A DNA stretch of 64,000 nt from Methylococcales bacterium (lineage in GTDB: Bacteria; Pseudomonadota; Gammaproteobacteria; Methylococcales; Methylomonadaceae): NCBI GenBank assembly GCA_030949405.1, contig JAUZSN010000002.1, positions 2,900,553-2,964,552 of the forward strand, given 5' to 3'. The translations under genes and the position numbers were made by a program. Position 1 is the first letter of the stretch. Every line of letters begins with the position of its first letter. The notes beneath the pieces were generated by a model. That model ran no database searches. It had not been told where the DNA came from and was given only the letters and a program-made list of their open reading frames with translations. Shown piece after piece: positions 1-10,867 of this stretch.

Positions 1-27
1 TTTTACCCTGAAATTTAAAGTAGATAC
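1..27 (+). mobile_element. End of an IS66-like element cut by the window edge
   Basis: The first 27 bases match the terminal repeat found at the transposase-3' end of the IS66-like copies in this window (positions 42877 onward and 950 onward), here in inverted orientation. The rest of the element lies outside the window. It abuts a group II intron remnant, so the insertion probably truncated the intron-encoded protein. Confidence 0.8.
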
Positions 28-29
28 GT

Positions 30-209
30 TTTCAGGGTGAAACCAGCATTCATGTACACCATATTATAAGACGGTGTGACGGTGGTGGCGATGCTTTGAG
101 CAATCTTGTAATGCTACATCCTAACTGTCATCGTCAAGTCCATTACTTGATGAACCTCGATGCAGATACGAATTTTGTATCGGCACATTTAACGGCTGGC
201 TCTGGATAA
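30..209 (+). pseudogene. C-terminal HNH domain of a group II intron-encoded protein, truncated
   Basis: The open frame ending at TAA 207-209 encodes an HNH endonuclease tail: VHHIIRRCDGG followed by NLVMLHPNCHRQVH, which supplies the H-N-H residues used by group II intron reverse transcriptase/maturases for second-strand cleavage. The reverse transcriptase and maturase domains are absent because the frame is cut at the IS end. There is no start codon of its own, so it is a relic. Confidence 0.8.
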
Positions 210-227
210 CGGGGCTTAGTAAGGCTT

Positions 228-261
228 GAGCCGTGTGCGGTGAAAGTCGCACGCACGGTTC
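228..261 (+). ncRNA. Group II intron domain V
   Basis: A 34-nt hairpin with GAGCCGTGTGCG on the 5' arm, a GAAA tetraloop, and CGCACGCACGGTTC on the 3' arm. It carries the AGC catalytic triad and two-nucleotide bulge region expected of bacterial domain V. This is the catalytic core of group II ribozymes; here the rest of the intron is mostly lost. Confidence 0.85.
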
Positions 262-308
262 TTAGAGGGCTTCCCCGCCGCGAGGTGGGGCGGCTACTCG
301 ACTTATGT

Positions 309-863
309 TTAAATTCCAAGTATAACCACCAATTCTTGATTCTCAATACTCACATTCTTAAGTACCATTTTTGCTAGTACTTGTTTTGTATCAGTTACAC
401 GCAAAGTGTAAATAGGATGGTTTTTATAATATGCAGCTAAAGCTTTTGTAAGGGCTTTATTGGTCTTATCTGTATATTTAGGAGGAATACCCTGAATAGT
501 TAAATGCTCAACAATCGGTTCTGTAAGAAAAAATTGACCCTTCTCAGCTAAATAGACAACTTTCCCAGATACATCTAGTATACCGGCAAGAGACTTAGAA
601 CTTTTGTTGATATTGATATTAAATACTACATCTAATCCTGCATCCACTCTGCTAGAACCATTTTCAAGATGAACTCTAGGATTTTTAAGTGTTACTTGAA
701 TGATAAACAAATAGGTTTTCGTTAGCGGTAGTTTTGCCTCAAGTTTACTCTGCATGTCGGACTCAGAAAGCCTAACGACGTATTCTTTGCCAGAAAAATA
801 GTAATAAGAACCTGCTAACAGAGCAATAAATACGATAATTGTAACTAACGCTATTTTTTTCAT
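309..863 (-). CDS. DUF1439-like membrane-anchored protein
   Basis: About 184 residues, with an N-terminal hydrophobic anchor (residues about 4-22) and then a soluble periplasmic-type domain. The pattern of short beta segments with an internal helix resembles the DUF1439 (YceB-like) family; there is no lipobox cysteine, so it is probably anchored by an uncleaved signal. The ATG at 863 is preferred over a GTG three codons upstream because a GTGGA stretch lies just before it. Function is not known. The promoter region is short: an IS66-like element begins only about 87 bp upstream, and a group II intron remnant ends 7 bp after the stop. Confidence 0.65.
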   Translation of the reverse strand: MKKIALVTIIVFIALLAGSYYYFSGKEYVVRLSESDMQSKLEAKLPLTKTYLFIIQVTLKNPRVHLENGSSRVDAGLDVVFNININKSSKSLAGILDVSGKVVYLAEKGQFFLTEPIVEHLTIQGIPPKYTDKTNKALTKALAAYYKNHPIYTLRVTDTKQVLAKMVLKNVSIENQELVVILGI

Positions 864-949
864 ATTTTCCACTTGAACATAACGCCAAAATCAGCGCGCA
901 GCTAAAAGTGGCAGGGCTTTTGCGTCAGCAAAAGGCATGACGCTTTTAG

Positions 950-2530
950 GTATCTACTTTAAATTTCAGGGTAAAACAAATATCAGACCTGCAAACTTTG
1001 CGCTTTTTGAGCGATAAGATTCGCCATAGACGGCATTTTGAATTCACCACTAACTCGGTCATAAACATAATCATAAAAACTCACGGCTAGTTTTTTAGCC
1101 GTTTCAGCAAGACTCATAAAACTGTCTTTGATTTTCGTGCCTTTCTCATTTCGAGTCTGGAAGCTTATGTCTCGCGCACGCGCTTGTCTTCTTGCGCCGA
1201 GTTCGGCTGCATTATTATGTAATGGTAATTTCGGAAGTTCCAAAACTCGCAATAATTCGGTCTTTTTCGCCAGTGTTTTGGCGATGCGATCATTGAGGTC
1301 TTCATAATCGCTTGTGGTTGCAAACAATTCATTAAATCGCGTTAACAACCATGCCTTTTTATCGGGGCTGGGATTTTTTTGATAGTTAAGCAACTCCTTA
1401 TAATACTCCCAATAGAGCCCTCGAAAATCGGCTAATGCTTGCTGATGTATTTCCAGAATTGGACGGAGTTTTTTGTAGTGGCGAGCATCGTGAACCCAGC
1501 ATAACCCCAAATGTTCCGTCAGTAATTTGAATTGCGGCGCATCGTCTGCAAGCAAGGTTTCAATAACAGGAAAATCCGTTTGTTGCTGATAATAGGCAAT
1601 GGCGCAAGCTTCGGTGACATGCGTTGCCTGTCTTACGCCTAAGGTATTTAAGATCGCTAAGTGCAACTTAAATTGCGCTTCATTCATCACTGTATTGACA
1701 GGTATTTGAGCATCAACTTTTGCCCGTGCTTTATCAGCTAACTTGAACTCGTCAAGCAAGGATTGAGCCTGTTGATTGTAGATATAATGGCGTGGCGCAT
1801 AATCGGTCAGCACGTCCAGAACCGATAAACGGTTTTTGTGTTTGGTGGTGAAATAAGCGGTAAACAAGTCGTTGCAGACCACCTGACAATAGTGGTTATC
1901 ACCGTTGACTCGCGCACTGGTATCATCAATCTGCCCGTAATTACTGTTGAGAATACCGCTGCGATAAAGCTCGCTTTTTTCCTGAGACTTAAGCATGGGA
2001 ATTAAGCTACGAAAAAGCCTTTAGATACTAAGTCGCTAGGCAAGCCAGTTTTGTCGAGTAGGCATTTTAGCGTTTGGTCGATTTTAACTCGTGGGATCTT
2101 GGGTTTACGGCGGCGTTTTTTCTTATCCGAGTCCGTATTTTCAGTGTCGTTATTAGTTTCTTTTTGCGCGTCAACTTGTGCTTTTTTACGTTCGTCTTCG
2201 GATGAAATATCATCACCCTTATTATTTTTATTGGGTTTGATATCAGGCTTTCCCTGCTCACCTTTCAAGCGATTAACCTCGTCACGAAGTTGCTGTAATT
2301 CAGTTTCTAAAGACAATTTATCACTGGCTAAGCGTTCAATAAGATTGAATATTTTTTTGACAATATCCTGCGCTTCGCTACTTTCCATTTGAGCGATCGC
2401 TTGATAAATGGCGTTAGTTTCAGCCTGTAGGTCGTGGATATTCAAAGTATGTAAATGATCGTTCTTTTATGATATGTTGTCAAATCTATTTTAGAAATTT
2501 TATCTTTACCCTGAGATTTAAAGTAGATAC
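950..2530 (-). mobile_element. IS66-like element, internally deleted copy
   Basis: Both ends match the intact copy at 42877-44709: GTATCTACTTTAAATTTCAG at the left, and its near-inverse at the right. This copy is about 250 bp shorter, with two internal deletions near 1987-2017 relative to the intact copy. The bases flanking it (942-949 and 2531-2538) do not form a target duplication, and the right end runs straight into an inverted 122-bp end fragment. This suggests rearrangement after insertion. Confidence 0.85.
983..2445 (-). pseudogene. IS66-like transposase, deleted copy
   Basis: The N-terminal part (coiled-coil and Lys-rich region, 2002-2445) and the C-terminal part (983-1996) are both readable, but the region between them has lost about 250 bp present in the copy at 42910-44624. 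The C-terminal part keeps the DDTSARVNG block, the DDAPQF block and the LHNNAAELGARR block that carry DDE-type acidic residues. This copy has six T at 1469-1474 where the copy at 43396 has five, and it reads through here. It is probably inactive because of the deletions. Confidence 0.85.
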
Positions 2531-2652
2531 ATTATGTTTATGACCGAGTTAGTGGTGAATTCAAAATGCCGTCTATGGCGAATCTTATCGCTCAAAAAGC
2601 GCAAAGTTTGCAGGTCTGATATTTGTTTTACCCTGAAATTTAAAGTAGATAC
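2531..2652 (+). repeat. Inverted 122-bp end fragment of the IS66-like element
   Basis: These 122 bases are the reverse complement of the left end of the IS66-like element (transposase 3' end plus terminal repeat, compare 950-1071). They directly abut the right end of the damaged copy. The result is a palindrome-like arrangement with two outward-facing left ends, which could be the scar of an adjacent inversion or nested insertion. Confidence 0.85.
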
Positions 2653-2894
2653 ATAAAAGCCTTACTGGATATGAGTACGCTCACGAACCATATCACTGCG
2701 CTTCCTAAATTACCTCGGGCTTTATTAGCTTATCAGTATTTAATAAAAGGTCTGGTTTTTCAACAGGAATTGAAACGGGCAGGCATTCCTATTTTAGAGG
2801 GAGTCAGTGAATTAAAGGCGTTAGGCGATCAGGATAAAATTAACGCGATTCAATTTAAACATAAAGGTCAACTTAAAACCTTAACCACGGATTT
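2653..2894 (+). pseudogene. Fragment of an NAD(P)/FAD-dependent oxidoreductase
   Basis: The open frame (KALLDMSTL... to ...TTDLLL) reads like the middle of a pyridine-nucleotide/FAD oxidoreductase of the sarcosine/opine oxidase alpha type. It has the stretch LAYQYLIKGLVFQQELKRAG, followed by a beta strand and a TDLLL segment that normally precedes a second nucleotide-binding strand. Both ends are lost: an IS66-like end cuts it on the left and an IS5-like element on the right. The family call rests on pattern memory, so it is moderate. Confidence 0.5.
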
Positions 2895-4024
2895 ATTATT
2901 AGACTTGTTCTTTAAGAAGAAGTTAATATATCATGTTAAAATTCCATAGGATAGCCGCTAAAAAAGAAAATAAATCTTTTACACCTTCTTTTTTATTTCT
3001 AAACTTGTCAACTAGACATCTATATCTTTTCATTCCACCGATTACATGCTCAACAATGACTCTTTCACGACTCATCTCTTTGTTTTCTTTTTTTTGTTTT
3101 TCAGTTAATGTTGGGTTTGGATTATGCTTAGATTTATTTGGTTTTTTATGAGGAATATTTACCGAATTAGTTTTATATTCATTATTAAACCCCAAATAAC
3201 CTAAATCAATAAATATATTAAAATTACTAAACCAATTTAATTCTGGATTAAATTCTTTTTTAAACATTCCATAATCATGATTTTTACCCGGAAAACTAAC
3301 CCCAATATATAAAATTAAATGACCTAAAGAAGCTATAGTGGTATTTTTAATTGTATGCTGTTTTTTTACCACTGTAAAATTCATTTTGTTCTTCATAGTC
3401 ACTAGGGCGTTGTACAGCACGCTCTGTAGCATCTATTATCAATGTTTGAACTCCGCCAAAAGCCTGCTGCATTTCTTCAGGGGTTGAAAAACTTGTTGCA
3501 GGTAAAACATTAAATATATCTAACGTCTTTATTAAAATTGGAAATAATTTGTATACATGAGTATGAGCGCATGATTTATTCATATTAAAAGAAAACCCTA
3601 AGTGATCGAAAGTAGAATAGCACCTCATATAATTTAATATAAATAATAATTTGTCTGCGGGTGTTTTTAATGTGCTATCTAAACCACTACCGTATTTTCT
3701 TTCTTTATTTTCATGTTTTTCTTTTTGATCTTCAATAAGGGTCTTTTCAAATAGAGATAATAGTAAAATAAAATGTTCTGTTTTTAATCCTGTTAAAGCT
3801 CTTAACTGTCTATCATCATAAATTCTTGGTAAAATTTCTTTTATTTTCATGTTATACTTTGATTTTTATTTTTTATAGAAATTTATTATAAAGCTTATTT
3901 ATTATTTTTAATAATTTAATTTAAAGTTTATTTATTAGGCTGTATCAACTGATTGTGAGTGTTATCAAGTATATATAAGCAATTGATTTTAATATATTTT
4001 ATTTAGAAGAACAAGTCTAATAAT
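2895..4024 (-). mobile_element. IS5-family-like insertion sequence
   Basis: An 18-bp perfect inverted repeat (ATTATTAGACTTGTTCTT at 2895-2912 and its inverse at 4007-4024) bounds a 1.1-kb element with a two-frame DDE transposase. The left flank is the oxidoreductase fragment and the right flank is an IS110 transposase tail, so the element separates two unrelated remnants. The true ends may be a few bases inside the repeat if the outer TTA/TAA is a short target duplication. Confidence 0.75.
2923..3850 (-). pseudogene. IS5-family transposase in two frames
   Basis: The first frame (3347-3850) has an N-terminal helical domain and the block LIIDATERAVQRP. The second (2923-3432) has TIKNTTIASL, FIDLGYLGF, and RERVIVEHVIGGMKRYRCL, giving the expected D-D-E layout of IS1031/IS5-type transposases. 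The frames join at a run of seven T at 3361-3367 on the plus strand; six would give one continuous protein (SGKKQHTIKN). Either a one-base insertion has broken it or a programmed shift is used. The homopolymer pattern elsewhere makes an indel the simpler reading. Confidence 0.7.
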
Positions 4025-4138
4025 GGTAAGCCTAAAAAAGTAGCGATAATCGCTGTCATGAGAAAATTATTAATTTTGTCCTATGGTGTCTTAAAGTCAG
4101 AAAAAACATTTGATATAAATTACCAAATTAAGAGCTAG
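4019..4138 (+). pseudogene. C-terminal tail of an IS110-family transposase
   Basis: About 39 codons ending at TAG 4136-4138 read NGKPKKVAIIAVMRKLLIL and then YGVLKSEKTFD. This matches the highly conserved C-terminal end of IS110/IS1111 transposases, where the Ser/Gly catalytic region precedes this helix. The rest of the gene is gone, cut by the IS5-like element. Confidence 0.75.
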
Positions 4139-4446
4139 GGTTTTAAAGAGTAAATCAAAATAAGCTTAATTTTTAATAAATAAAAGTAAAATAGAGTTGC
4201 TTTTTAAGACAGTATCTGCCCCCTTTATTATTCTTTATTAATATAAAATAATTAATTTAGTGATATTTCGTCGGTTAAAATTTACCGAAGAGTGGCTTGC
4301 ACTTAAAAGAAAATTGTTTTTTTTAAATAAGAAAAATATTACTTGGACGGGAATTACTGATTTATCAGTATTTATTGTATATTGATAAATTGACGATAAG
4401 CATTTAATCGTTTAAATAAATTTTTTTAGTCTATTGGAGTATAGCA
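4139..4446. other. AT-rich intergenic region before narK
   Basis: No open frame is supported in these 308 bp. The sequence is very AT-rich with poly-A and poly-T runs and must hold the promoter of the nitrate transporter gene. A TTGGAG Shine-Dalgarno lies at about 4434-4439, ahead of the GTG start at 4447. I could not identify a convincing FNR or NarL site by eye. Confidence 0.4.
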
Positions 4447-5857
4447 GTGGAATTACAACATAAAGCAACCAACCTTTGGGGGAATTTCTTTAACGTCAGA
4501 ATGGTGCAAATTAGAACCTTCCATCTCACATGGTTTGCCTTCTTTTCTGCTTTTTTTGCATGGTTTGGTATTGCACCGATGATGGTGGTGATTCGAGAAG
4601 AATTACATTTAACCAAAGAGCAGGTGGGGTGGACGATTATTGCATCGGTGGCGGCAACTGTCTTTGCGCGTTTTTTTTATTGGTTGGTTATGCGATAGAA
4701 TCGGGCCAAGATTAGCCTATACTTATTTACTGCTATTTGGTTCGATACCTGTTGCCTGTATTGGGTTTGCAGATAGTTTTGAAAGCTTTTTAGTATTTCG
4801 ATTATTGATTGGCGTGATTGGGGCTTCATTTGTGATTACCCAATATCATACTTCGGTGATGTTTGCTCCCAATGTGGTGGGACAAGCGAATGCAACCAGT
4901 GCAGGCTGGGGAAATCTAGGCGGCGGGGTGACTCAATTAGTGGTGCCGTTAATGTTTTCTGCCTTCGTGATTGGTTTTGGCTTTACCGATGCTGCTGCAT
5001 GGCGTGCATCAATGGTCGTAGTGGGAACAGTTATTTTCTTTACGGGTATTGCGTATTATCTTTTAACTCAAGATGCACCCGATGGCAATTTTAAAGAATT
5101 ACGTGAAAAGGGTCTGTTACCTGAAAAGAAAGAAGTGACAGGGACATATTTTGATGCGATGAAAGATTATCGTATCTGGGTATTATTTGTGCTTTATGGC
5201 GCGTGTTTTGGGATTGAATTAACCGTTAATAATGTCGCTGCACTGTACTTTTACGATTATTTTGAAGTCGATATGGTAACAGCAGGGATGATTGCCGCAT
5301 GTTTTGGTTTGATGAATGTTTTTGCTCGTACGTTAGGCGGTATTTTTGCGGATAACTGTGCCTCATTATGGGGTTTAAAAGGGCGTGCTTATTGGTTGTT
5401 TGTGGTGTTATTTGCAGAAGGTCTGGCGTTAATGCTATTTTCACAAATGAGTGTATTATTCTTGGCGATTCCCACTTTAATTATTTTTTCCTTATGTACG
5501 CAAATGGCAGAAGGAGCAACGTATTCAGTAGTGCCTTTTATGAATAAAAAAGCCTTGGGTGCTGTTTCAGGCGTGGTGGGTGCTGGTGGAAATGCAGGGG
5601 CTGTTGCCGCTGGATTTTTATTTAAAGGGGCGATGGACTGGGATGAAGTATTTTTTGTGATTGGTATTGTGGTCACTATTGCATCATTTTTAACCTTTTT
5701 ATTACGTTTTACACCTGAGCAAGAACGTGAAGAGCGAGTGGCATTTGAACGAGCGAATATGGATGTATTACAAGCAAAAGCAGCCGATGCTAATGCGGCA
5801 GTAGAACATTCTTTACAAGTTATTCATGATACTGAAGCAGAGATGCGTCAAAAATAA
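4447..5857 (+). pseudogene. narK: NarK-type nitrate/nitrite MFS transporter, frameshifted at a T run
   Basis: An inner-membrane MFS protein moving nitrate and/or nitrite. The GWGNLGGGVTQLVVP segment and the later GAGGNAGAVAAGFLF segment are the two nitrate signature motifs of NarK/NasA proteins. The GTG start at 4447 follows a TTGGAG site. The frame changes at eight T (4671-4678); seven T would give RFFIGWLCDRIGPR, the usual TM2-loop motif, so a single extra T splits the gene into 83 and about 395 residues. The C-terminus is an acidic, helix-prone tail. A hairpin terminator follows. No nitrate reductase genes are in the window. Whether the shift is real or a sequencing error is open. Confidence 0.85.
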
Positions 5858-5891
5858 TAATGTAAGCTATTTTGTTTCTTGAATTAAACAT

Positions 5892-5920
5892 AAAAGGAAA
5901 GGCAGTCGTCCTTTCCTTTT
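5892..5920 (+). terminator. Rho-independent terminator after narK
   Basis: An 11-bp perfect stem (AAAAGGAAAGG / CCTTTCCTTTT) with a short loop, 35 bp after the narK stop; the 3' arm is T-rich. Confidence 0.7.
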
Positions 5921-5929
5921 CTAAGATTT

Positions 5930-5956
5930 CTCGTTCCCAAGCTGGAGCTTGGGAAT
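5930..5956. repeat. Short palindromic repeat (TTCCCAAGCT..AGCTTGGGAA)
   Basis: A near-perfect inverted repeat, TTCCCAAGCT / AGCTTGGGAA. It resembles a dispersed intergenic palindrome of the CTCGTTCCCA type that I recall from other gammaproteobacterial genomes. It lies directly at the broken end of a truncated IS66-like copy. Confidence 0.5.
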
Positions 5957-5961
5957 AAGAC

Positions 5962-6462
5962 AAGTCGCTAGGCAAGCCAGTTTTGTCGAGTAGGCATTTT
6001 AGCGTTTGGTCGATTTTAACTCGTGGGATCTTGGGTTTACGGCGGCGTTTTTTCTTATCCGAGTCCGTATTTTCAGTGTCGTTATTAGTTTCTTTTTGCG
6101 CGTCAACTTGTGCTTTTTTACGTTCGTCTTCGGATGAAATATCATCACCCTTATTATTTTTATTGGGTTTGATATCAGGCTTTCCCTGCTCACCTTTCAA
6201 GCGATTAACCTCGTCACGAAGTTGCTGTAATTCAGTTTCTAAAGACAATTTATCACTGGCTAAGCGTTCAATAAGATTGAATATTTTTTTGACAATATCC
6301 TGCGCTTCGCTACTTTCCATTTGAGCGATTGCTTGATAAATGGCGTTAGTTTCAGCCTGTCGGTCGTGGATATTCAAAGTATGTAAATGTTCGTTCTTTT
6401 ATGATATGTTGTCAAATCTATTTTAGAAATTTTATCTTTACCCTGAGATTTAAAGTAGATAC
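5962..6462 (-). mobile_element. Truncated IS66-like copy (transposase N-terminal half)
   Basis: This 501-bp piece is almost identical to the right part of the intact copy (44209-44709). It holds the transposase start (ATG at 6377), its coiled-coil and KKKRRRKPK segment (to about codon 138), and the right terminal repeat ending at 6462. The transposase frame then runs into unrelated sequence. The right end sits inside an RTX gene whose 5' part is missing. No target duplication can be checked because the left end is lost. Confidence 0.85.
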
Positions 6463-7220
6463 GTTTTTCTCATATTATCTCAGAAAAAACGGCGGGTAAT
6501 TTTAGTACAACGCTCTCATCGAATACCAGTGTCGATATATTGAACGTTAATCTATCAAATTCTGATTTAACCACCTTAACCGCAACAAATTATGAAACCA
6601 TCAACCTAAAATCCTCGTTAGGGGAAGGCAGTGGTAGCGTGACGAATACGGTGACCACCTTAATCAATCAAATCGCCTCAACACTGGTTATTACGGGGGA
6701 TACCGATTTAACTATCACAAATGCTCTTGCCCAAGGAAGTATTAATGCCGCAACATTCACAGGAATATTAACCGCCACCGGTTCTGCCGCTGCCGATACT
6801 CTTAATGGCGGAACCAACAATGATAAATTAACAGGCGGGGGCGGCGTTGACACCTTTACAGGGAATGCAGGGGACGATACCTTTATGACCTTAACCGCCT
6901 CTGGAAATGACCGTGATACCACCGTAGACGCGCTAACCGATGTCATTAAAGATTTTACTAATGGCCTTAATACCCTTGGTGGCTTAGGCACAAAAGCCAA
7001 TGCAACTAACTATTTTGAAGAAACAACCTCAGTCATCAATTTAACCAACTTGTTAGCCGCAGCCGAGACTAAACTTGATGGGACTGTCAAATATTATCTT
7101 GATAGCGTTGGCAGTGATACTTATTTAGTGGTTGATGATAACGGAACAGGTTACACCGATGTGATTAAACTCATGGGGACAACCCTTGATAATATTGATA
7201 CCAGCAGCATTATTGCGTAA
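6463..7220 (+). pseudogene. C-terminal fragment of an RTX-type secreted protein
   Basis: The frame is open from the IS end to the stop at 7218-7220, about 250 residues, with no proper start (only a TTG at 6540). It is rich in Thr, Ser, Asn and Gly and contains the nonapeptide-like repeats LNGGTNNDKLTGGGG and TGNAGDDTF, typical of Ca2+-binding RTX beta-rolls. After them comes an Asp-rich C-terminal domain such as those used for type I secretion. The N-terminal part was removed by the IS66-like insertion. Adhesin, S-layer or enzyme identity cannot be told. Confidence 0.75.
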
Positions 7221-7279
7221 AAAAATAGCGTCTTAAAAAACTAAATTATTTATTTAAAATCCTTGCCTTATAACGTTGT

Positions 7280-7306
7280 AAAAAACCGTTGAAGTTAGGT
7301 TTTTTT
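7280..7306 (+). terminator. Rho-independent terminator after the RTX fragment
   Basis: Stem AAAAAACC / GGTTTTTT with a 10-nt loop, followed by T residues, 60 bp after the RTX stop codon. Confidence 0.6.
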
Positions 7307-7371
7307 GCTTAAGGATAAAAATTAAACTTGACGATTAAAATAAATAGCCTAGAATATGCACACCTTGTCGC

Positions 7372-7448
7372 GGAGCGGTAGTTCAGTTGGTTAGAATACT
7401 GGCCTGTCACGCCAGGGGTCGCGGGTTCGAGTCCCGTCCGCTCCGCCA
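7372..7448 (+). tRNA. tRNA-Asp (anticodon GTC)
   Basis: A 77-nt cloverleaf. The acceptor arm GGAGCGG pairs with CCGCTCC and is followed by G-CCA. It has a D-loop with AGTTGGTTAGA, anticodon GTC at 7406-7408 in a CTGTCAC loop, and the T-arm GGGTTCGAGTCCC. The encoded CCA is present. It closely matches enterobacterial tRNA-Asp. Confidence 0.97.
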
Positions 7449-7613
7449 AGATCATTACACGAACTCAAGTCTTCTTTAAACCTTAAGATAAAGACACTTT
7501 ATCTCTTAGGTTATTCTACATTGTCGTCCTATACCCCATATTCTCGTTCTATCCCTAGAACACGTTAAATCAAAATGTAAAATAGAAAATTCATCGTCTT
7601 AAAACTACGATAG

Positions 7614-8927
<1,314 letters not shown>

Positions 8928-8930
8928 ATA

Positions 8931-9563
8931 ATGCTAACCATTGCTGTTTCAAAAGGTCGAATCTATAAAGATGCACTTCCTTTGCTCGAAGCTGCGGGCA
9001 TTGTTCCGCTTGATGACCCTAAAACGTCGCGTAAACTTATTTTAAGAACCACTCAAAAAGATGTTCGCTTGGTTATTATTCGTGCAACCGATGTTCCGAC
9101 CTTTGTTGAATATGGAGCAGCCGATTTAGGCATTGCGGGTAAAGATGTCCTTTTAGAACACGGAGCGGAAGGACTTTATGAACCGTTAGATTTAGGGATT
9201 GCCCGTTGCCAAATGATGACCGCAGGCTACGTTGATGCGCCGCCATTAGGCCGACGAGTTCGTGTCGCCACTAAATATGTTAAAACAGCAAAACGTTATT
9301 TTGCAAGCATCGGGATACAAGCTGAGATTATAAAACTTTACGGCGCGATGGAACTTGCCCCCTTAGTTGGACTCGCTGATTGTATCGTTGATTTAGTCGA
9401 AACGGGAAATACCTTAAAAGCCAATGGACTTGAACCGAAAGAATTAATTTGTGAAATCAGCTCACGATTAGTCGTTAATAAAGCCTCCATGAAAATGAAA
9501 CATCAAATGATTCAACCGCTTATTGACCAATTTGAAGAAACATTAAAAACGATGAAATTATGA
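8931..9563 (+). CDS. hisG: ATP phosphoribosyltransferase, short form
   Basis: Catalyses the first step of histidine synthesis, joining ATP and PRPP. At 210 residues this is the short HisG form, which lacks the C-terminal regulatory domain and in known cases needs the HisZ partner; hisZ is not in this window. The [15 protein letters not shown] motif is the PRPP-binding loop, and the N-terminal [11 protein letters not shown] is typical. It overlaps hisD by 4 bp (ATGA), implying translational coupling within the murA-hisG-hisD operon. Confidence 0.96.
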   Translation: MLTIAVSKGRIYKDALPLLEAAGIVPLDDPKTSRKLILRTTQKDVRLVIIRATDVPTFVEYGAADLGIAGKDVLLEHGAEGLYEPLDLGIARCQMMTAGYVDAPPLGRRVRVATKYVKTAKRYFASIGIQAEIIKLYGAMELAPLVGLADCIVDLVETGNTLKANGLEPKELICEISSRLVVNKASMKMKHQMIQPLIDQFEETLKTMKL

Positions 9564-10867
9564 GTGATCTACACATAACCCACCTTGATACCGCTGACAC
9601 TGATTTTTCTGTCAATTTAAACACCTTATTAGCGTGGGATAACTCCGATGATTTAGCCATTCATCAGCGTGTATTAGATATAATTTCCACAGTACGCTCT
9701 CAAGGAAATCAAGCGGTTATAGATTATACCAATCAGTTTGACCACTGTAATATTAAAACCGCCTCAGAATTAGAGCTTTCTAAGGAAGTCTTAAAGCAAG
9801 CATGGGATAATTTACCTAAAAAAGAAGCGAATGCGCTACAAATAGCAGCGGATCGTATTTTTGCTTACGCAGAACATCAAAAATTAGAAAGCTGGGACTA
9901 TCAAGAAGCGGATGGAACCGTATTAGGTCAAAAAATAACCGCCTTGGATAAAGTAGGGCTTTATGTCCCTGGTGGAAAAGCCGCCTATCCCTCCTCCGTA
10001 CTGATGAACGCCATTCCTGCCAAAGTAGCAGGAGTCAATGAACTCATTATGGTGGTTCCCACACCTCACGGTGAAACTAACGCGCTAGTCTTAGCGGCTG
10101 CTTATTTAGCAGGCGTTGATCGTATTTTTACCATTGGCGGCGCACAAGCGATCGCGGCATTGGCTTATGGAACTGAAACCATTCCAGCGGTTGATAAAAT
10201 TGTGGGCCCAGGTAACATTTACGTCGCGACCGCCAAAAAACTCGTCTTTGGACAAGTGGGTATTGATATGATTGCAGGCCCGTCTGAAATTCTCATTGTC
10301 TGTGATGGAAAAACCCATCCTGATTGGATTGCAATGGATTTATTTTCACAAGCTGAACATGATGAGCAAGCCCAAGCCATTTTAATTTCAGATGATGCCG
10401 CTTATCTTAAAGCGGTTGAAGCGAGTATTCAAAAATTACTGCCAACAATGGAACGACAAGCCATTATTAAAACCTCACTAGGAACAAGAGGGGCTTTTAT
10501 TAAAGTCGCGAATTTAGATGAAACCGCCGAAGTCGTCAATCGCATTGCTCCTGAGCATTTAGAACTTTCTATTGAAAACCCTGAAGAACTCTGCCTTAAG
10601 ATTCGTAATGCAGGGGCTATTTTTATGGGACGCTATACCGCAGAAGCCCTAGGGGATTATTGTGCAGGGCCAAATCATGTTTTACCAACCTCAAGTACCG
10701 CCCGCTATTCCTCTCCTTTAGGGGTCTATGATTTCCAAAAACGTTCCAGTTTAATTAATTGCTCAAAGGAAGGTGCGAATACTTTAGGTGAAATTGCTTC
10801 GGTATTAGCACGTGGCGAAGGTTTAACCGCACATGCCCGTTCTGCTGAGTATCGGCTACCAACTTAA
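9560..10867 (+). CDS. hisD: Histidinol dehydrogenase
   Basis: Oxidises L-histidinol to L-histidine in two NAD-linked steps using Zn2+. It is 435 residues, the usual length. Conserved blocks include [22 protein letters not shown], the IVGPGNIYV segment, [19 protein letters not shown] with the Zn/catalytic residues, and the C-terminal [12 protein letters not shown]. The last codons and TAA lie inside the inverted repeat of a MITE (10854-10993), so the insertion has replaced the native end by a few residues at most. hisC, often next, does not follow. Confidence 0.97.
   Translation: MSDLHITHLDTADTDFSVNLNTLLAWDNSDDLAIHQRVLDIISTVRSQGNQAVIDYTNQFDHCNIKTASELELSKEVLKQAWDNLPKKEANALQIAADRIFAYAEHQKLESWDYQEADGTVLGQKITALDKVGLYVPGGKAAYPSSVLMNAIPAKVAGVNELIMVVPTPHGETNALVLAAAYLAGVDRIFTIGGAQAIAALAYGTETIPAVDKIVGPGNIYVATAKKLVFGQVGIDMIAGPSEILIVCDGKTHPDWIAMDLFSQAEHDEQAQAILISDDAAYLKAVEASIQKLLPTMERQAIIKTSLGTRGAFIKVANLDETAEVVNRIAPEHLELSIENPEELCLKIRNAGAIFMGRYTAEALGDYCAGPNHVLPTSSTARYSSPLGVYDFQKRSSLINCSKEGANTLGEIASVLARGEGLTAHARSAEYRLPT

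Larger units (their letters stand above)
28..302 (+). mobile_element. 3' remnant of a group II intron
   Basis: The segment holds the last part of an intron-encoded protein (HNH domain), then a 34-nt domain V at 228-261 and a GC-rich domain VI hairpin (CCCCGCC, GCGA loop, GGTGGGG) with the usual CTACTCGAC-type 3' end near 302. The 5' part of the intron is missing, replaced by the IS66-like end at 1-27, so it cannot splice by itself. The intron ends 7 bp before the stop codon of the DUF1439-like gene, which reads the other way. Confidence 0.85.

Noticed and set aside
143-346. 67-residue minus-strand frame across the group II intron end
   Set aside because: It is the antisense of domain V/VI and contains the widely mis-annotated RTVRATFTAHGSS-type shadow peptide; the RNA structure explains the sequence.
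2051-2392. Plus-strand frame over IS66-like copies (also at 5983 and 44230)
   Set aside because: It is the mirror of the Lys-rich transposase N-terminus and occurs in every copy only because the copies are nearly identical.
5820-6377. 185-residue frame appearing to continue the IS transposase into narK
   Set aside because: It is a transposase N-terminal half running by chance into unrelated sequence after the truncation point.
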